Source: Aphrocallistes beatrix (taxonomy: Eukaryota > Porifera > Hexactinellida > Sceptrulophora > Aphrocallistidae). From it: a DNA stretch of 64,000 nucleotides. Shown here piece after piece: positions 55,870 to 64,000 of the stretch. The position numbers and the translations under genes were made by a program. Where the stretch lies: NCBI GenBank assembly GCA_963281255.1, contig OY725489.1:7192523-7256522 (forward strand). Reading direction: 5' to 3'. Numbering within the stretch: position 1 is the stretch's first letter; every line of letters starts with the position of its first letter. The notes under the pieces were generated by a model. The model was given only the letters and a program-made list of their open reading frames with translations, searched no databases and was not told the DNA's origin.

Positions 55870-56940
55870 GTAACTATCATTTGAGTAATTCAAATGTGAG
55901 CTAAATTGAGTGTCTGTTACAATACAATGCTATTGATTCCATAAATAGATTAGTATCTAAACTATTTAAACTCAATTGTTGCATGTTAAAATAAGCAGTC
56001 GATATTACATGTAAACATTTTAAGGATAATAACAATGTTCATTCATTCCTTGTTTAGCATCGTACTCGTAATAGTATCATACTACGTCTGAACTTTTCAA
56101 ACAATTATGTTTAAAGTACAGATTAGATTAAACTTCATTTTTTCCATAAATTCACATGCGAACAAAACATAGTGAAAGCGATATGGCACTAGTATTGTTT
56201 GTCAGCACCTGAAAAATGAATATAAATCTTCAATAATAATTTATTTAGAACTCTACATATGTACGTCATGGAAAATCTACTGTATTGAAGTGCACTGCAT
56301 TTGGAACAAAATTGCTTACACGATAGAGATTTAGGATGAAGGTTTAACAGGTTGCCAAAGAAAATATAAAAGTACATCAGGAAATTAGATTCCAGAGAAT
56401 TAGTATTATAACTAGCAATGAACAGTTTATATCAAAGAATTCTTGTTTATTTACTTGAACGAATTGGACAAGGCAGATATTAGAAATTTAGAATTCAGTG
56501 AATAATATAATTCCGCAGTTAGCTTAAATATCTCAATGAAATTTTCACACCTCGCCGAGTAAAGTCGTAAACATTATTACCAGCATTCTGGTTCTAATCC
56601 GAATTAGATTATCTCAATAATAATGATGTAGTAAGGTTGAATAGAGTGAGTTTATATGTTTTAATGATATTTCTATTCATAACTCAGACAAATACATAAT
56701 TCAAGTTCAAGCTAGCAGACTATCTCTAGCAGATAGAGTGGGGAGAAGAGTAGATGTGTTATAGCAGGGTAGAGGTGAGTAATAGAGGTGTGAAATAGGA
56801 AGAGAGGGCAAGAAGGAATGAGTAGTAGTTGACACCTAGAGAAGTAGGACAGTAAAGATGTGCTGCATTGAGATATCAGTGAATGAATCAGACTTCTCAG
56901 CCAGTAGGACATTCTATTTATAGAAATGAAGAAATGAATT
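55870..56940. other. Unassigned stretch
   Basis: AT-rich, no supported gene. A purine-rich part (56735-56860) gives a low-complexity frame that I do not trust. Confidence 0.3.
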
Positions 56941-56942
56941 CT

Positions 56943-57140
56943 ACAAGCGCGCATCGCTTGCTTGTGCTGCGCGACAGGCGGGCACTGCGTGTCCACAGAG
57001 TCACCCTGCGGGCGCATGAAGTTACTCAGTCTAACTTATTTTGGGAATTTTTTCCTTTACATAAATATCGTAAACAAAAGTCAACGAAATATTTCACATA
57101 TGAATGCGAAAAAATAATATTCTAAATCTGCAACACTGTA
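56943..57140 (-). mobile_element. Family A remnant
   Basis: An eroded GC block (CAAGCGCGCATCGCTTGC) followed by the start of inverse family A body (GTTACTCAGTCTAACTTATT). Confidence 0.55.
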
Positions 57141-57253
57141 ACGACTTGCCAATTATTAGCGGACCATTAGTGCACAAACCTTAGCTCAGTATATGATATA
57201 GACTTAGATCTGTAGTTAGGAATAGCCTGACTTATTTATATTTCTTGGTTGTA

Positions 57254-59223
57254 GTGCTGTTGCATAGATTTTTGACCCCCATATAATTATGACCCCCTTA
57301 ATAGAGAGACCATGGATACTCCAGTGGGGGTCATTTTCCTATGCATCAGCATAGAAAAATGACCCCCATAGAAAAATGACCCCCCTTATACTGAATACTC
57401 ATTCTTGACCTGGCAAAATCACACTAGCATCATGAATCATCAGATGCTTATCATCACAGTACTTACCTCTACACATTTATGCTTCAAATGTGAACACATT
57501 TCGATGACAATTACTTCTACTACGTAGTTAGAAAATTATCATGTTGAATACATTAAAATTCGCTTACGACACTCTTGTGAACCTCAAGAGTAACTAAAAA
57601 TCATGTTTGTACGAATTCGGGGACCAAATTTAATTTGACTAAATACATTCGTGACACGCTATAAATATTGTATTAAATTCTCAAAAATAAAAATTAAGAT
57701 CAATACTAGCATTAATTAATCAACAAAATTAAGGACATGATAATATGATATCATCACCAAAACTAACTTATGACCATTAAAATCTAACGATGTCTGCTGG
57801 GAATAACTACAAATTCTTTTTTTCTTCCTGTAATATGTAAAATGCAGAATTCAACTTCCCTAAAGAACAATGTTTTCCTCATTCAACAAGTTTAGGTGCC
57901 ATCATGTCATTATATTTATACCAAACATTGTCAATGTTTATCAGCAGAAAGAAGTGGCTGACGTTTAATAGAGTATAACCCGCAAGTTTGTAGTAAAGTG
58001 TTTTGCTATGATTCGTGATGTAGATAGATTATTCGAGATCGTTAGGCACCAGCTGACATTAAGCTCGGATAGATGGCCAAGTTCGACTACAAGTAAAGGT
58101 GGTGTCGCTTGAAAGTGACCTCTGAGTAGTTCGATATTCGTATCAGTTGCCAGACATTTTTTACATTGTTTTGGAATAAGTTTGTCATTAACACAGGTTT
58201 GTAAAGTGCTTGCGACATAGGTGATGCTCCCAAGCTGAACTGTAATAGTAAAATCACTACAGCGGCCAAAACATTGAAGTGTAGAGTAATATACGTCGTT
58301 GCAAATATTAAATTCGCGAAGTAGTTGTATAAATTTCGATGCAGTACCGAAAAAGTCATATGTCTGCACAATAAGATCATATGAGATTGAAATAGCGGTT
58401 AATTTAGCGATTGAGTAACGAAGTTCGTCGAACTTTAGATTGCGAATTAATGAGAAATTTTTATAGCACCTGGATTTTGTGGGTTTGCTGCCATTTCATT
58501 AGCCTTCTGAATCGTAATTTGATGTAGACTGAGTAAAGAAATCATATTGTCTATTGAACAAGTATTTACGTGTATAATTCTACCAAATTCTCCATTCCAA
58601 ATTGTACATAAAGTCTCAAGTCCGAAAATTGTGTTGTGAAAATCACCCCCGACATCAGATGCTAGATGGTTATGGTTGGTACACTATCGGATTCGATTTC
58701 TATGGTTTCGGAATTTCTAATGCATTCAAGGGCAACAGGTAAAAGTACTGTTAATGGGTAGTCTCGGATTGAAAAGTCATCTGTTCTCATTTGGTTAAGA
58801 TCGAGATATTCTGTATACCACTGGTTAACTTGGTTAGCTACTTCTTCTTTGAATGCGTGAGGAATGCAAGTACTCGGGTGGTAATAATGTCGTTAAAACG
58901 CATGTACTTCGATTTCTCATCACCGAATTACTCTTGAGGTTCACAAGAGTGTCGTAAGCGAATTTTAATGTATTCAACATGATAATTTTCTAACTACGTA
59001 GTAGTAGTAATTGTCATCAAACATTTGAAGCATAAATGTGTAGAGGTAAGTACTGTGATGATAAGCATCTGATGATTCATGATGCTAGTGTGATTTGCCA
59101 GGTCAAGAATGAGTATTCAGTATAAGGGGGGCCATTTTTCTATGCTGATGCATAGGAAAATGACCCCCACTGGAGTATCCATGGTCTCTCTATTAAGGGG
59201 GTCAAAAATCTATGCAACAGCAC
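57254..59223 (-). mobile_element. TIR element with about 300-bp arms and a peptidase-like gene remnant
   Basis: Ends GTGCTGTTGCATAGATTTTT and the inverse, AAAATCTATGCAACAGCAC, next to TA on both sides. The inverted arms continue to about 57590 and from about 58925 (GCTTACGACACTCTTGTGAA and its inverse). Between them is a minus-strand gene remnant. The arms are nearly identical, pointing to a fairly recent insertion. I cannot assign the superfamily. Confidence 0.65.
57965..58890 (-). pseudogene. Ubiquitin-peptidase-like gene remnant inside a TIR element
   Basis: Minus-strand pieces in order: a helical part (CIPHAFKEEVANQV, about 58890-58676), a part with FGLETLCTIW and NTCSIDNMISLL (58673-58447), and a part with a CKKC pair and PPLLVVELGHLSE (58369-57965). 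The Cys-containing NTCSIDN, the later CxxC and the PPLLVVEL segment look like a USP-type cysteine peptidase fold, but this is a visual match only. At least two breaks are present. Function in the element is unknown. Confidence 0.35.
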
Positions 59224-59229
59224 TATTAT

Positions 59230-60620
59230 ATTCTACTTATCACCGTTACATAAATACAAATATTCATGCTTACTAAATGGCCGCCGCTCCGATGAACATT
59301 TCAATTCCTAACCTCAAGGCACATGAAAGGATAGAGGACTGGCAACCCCTGTTCGTGGCAGCTACAAGCGCGCTCGCGGCTCATGCAGGCGAACGAGCGG
59401 CGATACAATCTAAATTTTTGGGAGAAGTCTAAAAAGCAAAGAATTCCCGAGAGTAGCCCCTCCCCCACCCCCAGGATTGCTTATAGGGAATACTGATTAC
59501 TGATAGGATGCAATTAGACATAGACATATATCGAATGTTTAAGACCACACAACGATATTAGACCATTTGAGTTTGGTTTCAAATAGGCTTTATGAGATTA
59601 AGAAAATTATATACTAATGACATTCATTAATTATACACGAATGGATATAAATTAGATAAATAGAATTCTCGAATTTTAAATACATAGATAAAGTTATCTG
59701 CACTCATATAACTGCATTTGCGTAAATGTCTAAATGTACTACGAGCGAAGACGCAAAGCGAGCTAGCGTGAAATGCTCGCGAGTATTAGTAATTAAAAGG
59801 AAATTCATCATAGAATAAAACGAATCAATTTTAATACTTTTAAAATGTATCAGTTTAAAACAAACGAATATATTTGCACAAGTTGCTACCATAAAATCTA
59901 TTCTACAGTGAAATCGTATCAAATACAGCACAAATCAAAATTAAAGTTTTAAAAACTCACAATTTGGAGACATTCGGAACTGTGTGTTCAATCCTAGATA
60001 AAACAAAAGGATAGTATATACCTTAGCAAAGCAAATTTCACTCAGTTTCTAATCTACATATATTGAGTAGAGTCTCTGAATACCAGATCCATTAGGGATA
60101 TGGCTTTTGTCCGTTGAAGAGAGATGCCTGCTTATCGGTGACTGATCCTTATATACATATATTAAATCACTCAATTCACAACATTTAGAATGCAGTTTTG
60201 TATTTATTATCAATTAATATGGAGTATTGAGTGCTCAATGCACGCAGAATACTTTGTATAACGATGGAATAGTGAAAGTCATCAAAAATCACGGCGACTC
60301 TGCGGAACGTAAGTTCGCAAAGTGTGCAAGTAAATCTATTTAATAATCTGTGTCCCATTCTCAACTTAATAAATTTTCGTTTTACATTGTTCCCCAAGTA
60401 AATAATAGCGATTTTCAGTATAAATGTCAATTTATCAGTAAATATATTATATATGCACTTAGGTTCTTTTAAATTTGATGTTTGCAGCTTCGATTCTAGG
60501 TAATGAAAAAAAAAGGAAACGAAATATAGCATTAATAAAAGAAAAATATAATTACTGTATATCCTCCTAAACTTTAGCCACCAGCAGAAAAATAATTTCA
60601 GATATGATATTTTTCAGCTA
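59230..60620. other. Unassigned stretch
   Basis: No gene supported. A GC-rich scrap at 59363-59405 (CAAGCGCGCTCGCGGCTCAT) recalls the Helitron-like 3' block. A cluster of short minus-strand frames has no domain. Confidence 0.3.
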
Positions 60621-60622
60621 AT

Positions 60623-60955
60623 ACAAGCGTGCTTCGTGCACTTGCATCGTGATGCTAGCGAAAACCTCGTGTCCGTAGAGCGGGCGCCTGGAGATATCAG
60701 TCTAGTTCAGAGGCTACAGATGCCTAGCTAGTATTGATCCCTTCCATTAATCCAATTCGAAATGTTTTACTTTATCTAGTAATTGTAGACAAACAAACAA
60801 AATTTTATCATATCGATTTCGAAAATACGATATTCAGAATCGACACCACTTATAAATATTATAACAATTGTTAAAAGCTCAACCTATTTTTAGAATTTGG
60901 TTACTTTATATAACTATTGTGAACAAAAAGAACAAAATATTTAAAATATTGTCCC
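60623..60955 (-). mobile_element. Very degenerate family A copy
   Basis: An eroded GC block (CAAGCGTGCTTCGTGCACTT) and recognisable family A phrases such as TATTCAGAATCGACACCACT. One of the oldest copies in the window. Confidence 0.45.
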
Positions 60956-60959
60956 GACA

Positions 60960-61560
60960 ATATTTGGAATCTACATCCCCCACCCCTCCCCCCAGGTAAA
61001 CAATTTAATTGTAAGAAAATGTCTGTTAAGATACTCACATTACTTTTGCTGGACTGTCCGTCAGGGATGCTAGACTAGATCTAAACGACATAAAAATATT
61101 TTTAATATGCGCTGTAATGATTCAAGGTGCAGGACCCGATGGGGACTGGTAGGAGTTTAAACCCTCTGGATTCGAAGATGACTCAGATACTTAATAAGAA
61201 TTTTGAACTGAACAACTCCTAGAAGCCCCTTCAATTGGTTAATGATTCCCGAAGCCCCTCCTCAGTTTGACACTTGATTATATACAATAGAACCTTGTTG
61301 ATACGAACATATATTTTATCTCCTATGGAGGAAGATATATATATATGTAAATAACCTCGATTAAAACTAAATCCGGTAATACAAACAAATTCGACCGTCC
61401 CTGGTGTTAGCATTAAGAGGTCCAAGAGTAAATATCAGTCGATATGATAGAGATAATAATAAAATACGGTTCGAATAAAATAATATTTCTTGAATTAGGA
61501 TTAAGTTAGTACGTATTAACAGTAACTTTTTTAGAATTAAGTAAAGAAAGAAAGAAACTT
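60960..61560. other. Unassigned; possible Tigger-like scrap
   Basis: CAATAGAACCTTGTTGATAC near 61287 resembles a Tigger-type end, with a weak partner near 61400. No gene. Confidence 0.3.
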
Positions 61561-61562
61561 AC

Positions 61563-61744
61563 AGTGATGAGCCTGGAGTAGAGAAATATAGTCGAGAAAG
61601 TGCAGCTAGGCTATCAATAGCCTCTAAAAGGCGGGGGAACCGGAGTTCCCGCTGTTCCCTCCTCCTTTCCCTCTCCTCCCTTCTTCGGTCGCTCTCCACC
61701 CTCCGCCGACTCTCTCCCTCACTCTCCCTCCGAACTCCCATCAT
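61563..61744 (-). CDS. Candidate first exon, arginine- and glutamate-rich
   Basis: The minus-strand frame opens at ATG 61744 with an R/E-rich helix (SDRRREERERRREQRELRF), then PRLLEAIDSLAALSRLYF, and runs into a strong donor CATCACT|GTAAGTTT at 61563. It is GC-richer than its surroundings, which favours a real exon. No domain is recognised. No downstream exon was found on the minus strand at lower coordinates. Confidence 0.4.
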
Positions 61745-61839
61745 CGAATATAATTTATCTCTATTTAGACTCCTTTACAGTTAAAAATCGTGTGTGTGCA
61801 CAAGTATGTAATTAATTAAATATGTGAAGCAGTATAAGG

Positions 61840-62044
61840 CAGGGGCGGCGCTAGCTCGGCACCACTGGTGGGGCATAAATTGAATTATTTATTGAAAACT
61901 GTTGTCTTTTTATGGTGGATTTAGGATATTTTTCGCTCGGAAGCCAAAAGGGGATGATGGCTGTAGATTTTTGTGCATTTGTCATTGTATGTTATTTTGG
62001 AATTTGAGTGTGACCCACCTGGCCTTACCTTCGCGCCGCCACTG
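61840..62044. mobile_element. hAT-type MITE
   Basis: Ends CAGGGGCGGCGCTAGC and, inverted, CAGTGGCGGCGCGAAG. Flanks GTATAAGG and GTTTAAGA match at 6 of 8 positions. Confidence 0.7.
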
Positions 62045-62203
62045 GTTTAAGATATAGGCGTCTGGTGGAGAGCACAGATAGACACGAAGTATTCGCAAAA
62101 CAAATTAAACATTGGACATCTGCCACTACTCCTCTGATATTGTGACGGGACTCATCTAAAAATGTCTTCATAGATTTAGACATCAGGATCGCAAATAATG
62201 AAC
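62045..62203 (-). CDS. Weak exon candidate, unknown product
   Basis: The minus-strand frame follows a fair acceptor (TATTACACAG|GTTCATT) and reads SLFAILMSKSMKTFLDESRH and further, until it runs into the hAT MITE. No known domain and no clear donor. It could be an exon of the same gene as 61563-61744, or chance. Confidence 0.25.
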
Positions 62204-62239
62204 CTGTGTAATATAAAACATTAATATACAAAATAAAGT

Positions 62240-62670
62240 TAAAAGTGACTTATCAAGATTAAGTAGACTAGAGTACTAAGTAACAAATGATTATGACAAT
62301 AGGTTTTGCTGACTCATTTCCGGTTGTCATTTGGGCAGGGAAACATTTTTAGAAATGCGGGGTCTATGTTATAAATAGAATGGACCCCAGGTAATTGTCG
62401 GGAAAAATAATAACTCAGCTCAAATATAGAAAATAAAGATAAAACCATATGTATACTTAAAACGCTAGGAATTGTTAGTTTCTCGACTATTATGTGTATA
62501 GTAGCCAACTTTTGAAATGAGTCCCTTCCTATATTTTAGCAAGGTTGCAACCGAATCGTTCAATATTCGGTTAGCCAAATATTATTTAGCAAATACGTAG
62601 TTGATATTCGGTTGGGAACCGAATATCAGTATTCGTATTTGGTTGTTGTAATTTGGAGTAAGGCGTAGAC
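62240..62670. other. Unassigned, with a small palindromic repeat
   Basis: ATTCGGTTAGCC, GATATTCGGTTGGGAACCGA and related motifs at 62550-62650 form short inverted repeats, probably a MITE scrap. No gene. Confidence 0.35.
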
Positions 62671-62675
62671 TATTT

Positions 62676-63353
62676 ATGGGTAGAAATTACTATATAATTT
62701 TTGATCTGACACTTTGCGACACATTGAGACATCTTTTAAAGTCCAGAAAAGTTATAGCTCAGAATCCACTCATGAAACCCCTATCATATGTAAAAGGAAT
62801 GCAATTTTTCGAGGTTTCTTTCCAGTTGCCGAAGTATGTAGAGTACGAATGTAGACTAACCGGGGACAGAAACGAGTAAACCGATCACAAAACATTCCGC
62901 AGGTCAACAATTAGGCTTTTTTCCTCTGAGGATATTCCTCTTATTTCCACACATAACATGAATGCACAGTTCTTATTTCATATTCTAAAACATTATATAT
63001 TTGCCCAAAAAGAGGCATCTAAAAATCTAAACTGGCCAATGCTTCGATGTCTGAAAACATGTCAAAAAATATATATTGAGATGGCAGAAAGTCCTGAAGA
63101 AAGCTTCCAATTCAAGTACTTGAAAACTCACTTCTACTACTATATGGGATGTCTCACACCTGACTCTTGGAAGTATTGGAAATCTATGTGCCTCGAGATG
63201 CCGGATTATGCAGTAAATATTGAAAACAAAATTTTGTTCGTTATCCATATTGAGATAATTCCATTGGAACTAGTAATTCACCAGAAATATTATTTTAAGT
63301 GGATCAGACAATTCTGGGACAAATTTCAGCCTTCTATTACCTATAATGGCTGA
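62676..63353 (+). pseudogene. Unrecognised protein-coding frame with one in-frame stop
   Basis: A single frame runs from ATG 62676 to 63353, broken only by a TAA at 62877-62879. The first part ends ECRLTGDRNE. After the stop the frame reads on through FRRSTIRLFSSEDIPL and a helical segment with KYLKTHFYYYMGCLTPDSWK. The last residues come from a family B repeat, so the true end is lost. Composition looks coding but I recognise no family. A 27-nt GTAAAC...CGCAG segment spans the stop, which would be very short for an intron. More likely a pseudogene. Confidence 0.4.
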
Positions 63354-63715
63354 GTTATAGTCGGAAAACTGAAATTTCTAATTATAAAAAGGTGACAATA
63401 GCGTCATAATTCCATGATGAGTCGACATTTTCGTCTGAGCCAGCGGTTCTCAAACTGGGGTGCACGGGACAAGGATTCGTCATTATTAGTCGTCCTTATT
63501 GCAATGACAAGTCGGATCAATAGAGTTTTTCAGACTTAGGTGGGTCCTGGGGTGCACAAAATAATTTTTAGGTGTCATGGGTGCACGAGGTAAAAGAGGT
63601 TGGGAACCACTGGTCTGAGCTCATAACTTAGTGGAGCCATAGCCAAAAGACTTCCACATGCAAAAAAATCAGCTTTCTGTGCCTGGCAGTTTCTTCAATC
63701 AAATCGCAATGGCTT
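63320..63715 (-). mobile_element. Family B fragment, interrupted by a hAT MITE
   Basis: Inverse family B body from CAGCCTTCTATTACCTATAA to CAGTTTCTTCAATCAAATCG. The MITE at 63441-63612 splits it and duplicates GTCTGAGC. Confidence 0.65.
63441..63612. mobile_element. hAT-type MITE
   Basis: Ends CAGCGGTTCTCAAACTGGGG and, inverted, CAGTGGTTCCCAACCTC. Perfect 8-bp repeats GTCTGAGC at 63433-63440 and 63613-63620. Confidence 0.85.
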
Positions 63716-63943
63716 GCTTATATATTGACTAGCCAACACCTAGGCTAACATCACCGATATTTTCGGTGTTCGCCAACCTTACTATTAAAAATCATAATTT
63801 GCGAATATTTTTGTATAATTTATTTTCTATCTGAATTCTTTCGACTATTCAATTCTAATACTAGATAATATGATACCTTTTACTCGAGCTCTTGAACACG
63901 ATGCTAAAATATTAAACTAGTTAGTTCTATACTTTTTGAGCAA

Positions 63944-64000
63944 TCCTTACTATTAAAACTCGATTATTGTTTGTGTATATATGTGTAAATATATATACGT
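63944..64000 (+). mobile_element. Start of another Helitron-like family B copy
   Basis: TCCTTACTATTAAAACTCG followed by a TTGTTTGTG run and an AT microsatellite, as at other family B 5' ends. It continues beyond the window. Confidence 0.55.

Noticed and set aside
56712-57017. 101-codon minus-strand frame rich in serine and leucine
   Set aside because: It includes the GC-rich Helitron-like block and low-complexity text.
1-64000. tRNA, rRNA or snRNA genes
   Set aside because: I looked for cloverleaf-like blocks and conserved rRNA segments on both strands and saw none I could support by eye.

Overview
The window looks like AT-rich nuclear DNA from an invertebrate animal. It is eukaryotic because it has splice sites, a FYVE exon, a SAM exon and a VLIG-type giant GTPase. 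It is probably metazoan because of the THAP-domain P-element protein and the Harbinger, hAT, Tigger and mariner elements. No species can be named from sequence alone. No rRNA, tRNA or CRISPR array was recognised. There is one 200-N assembly gap at 50079-50278.

Layout. 1-6 kb: a Helitron-like copy, a TIR element holding a ten-unit 32-bp tandem array, an isolated FYVE exon (minus), a dead mariner interrupted by another repeat, and LTR-integrase and NHL-like debris. 6.4-10.1 kb: a composite inverted-repeat structure around a 712-codon THAP/P-element transposase-like gene (minus). 11.8 kb: a SAM-domain first exon (plus) ending in a good splice donor. 12-35 kb: a repeat jungle of Helitron-like families A and B, Tigger and hAT MITEs, P-like foldback elements nested in each other, and an old Ty3/Gypsy fossil. 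35.1-40.9 kb: the main gene, one long exon for a VLIG-type GTPase with two P-loop regions, a cysteine cluster and a C-terminal vWA domain. 41-46 kb: MITEs and a Harbinger element with a broken Myb/SANT-like gene. 47.1-53.7 kb: one repeat split by two later insertions, the larger a foldback element of about 4 kb with a 9-bp target duplication and an assembly artefact in its loop. 54-64 kb: sparse DNA with MITEs, a 2-kb TIR element holding a broken peptidase-like gene, two weak minus-strand exon candidates and an unknown pseudogene-like frame.

The SAM exon (phase-0 donor at 11970) and the giant exon (phase-0 acceptor at 35128) lie on the same strand with no other convincing plus-strand exon between them. 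I infer they may be one gene, SAM + VLIG GTPase + vWA, with a 23-kb intron filled by transposons. VLIG proteins are linked to innate immunity in vertebrates, and the vWA module here resembles that of vwkA-type alpha-kinases. Many repeat-B copies in the proposed intron carry CRE (TGACGTCA) and AP-1 (TGAGTCA) motifs. Most other content is mobile DNA with clear target-site duplications, so the order of insertion can often be read directly.
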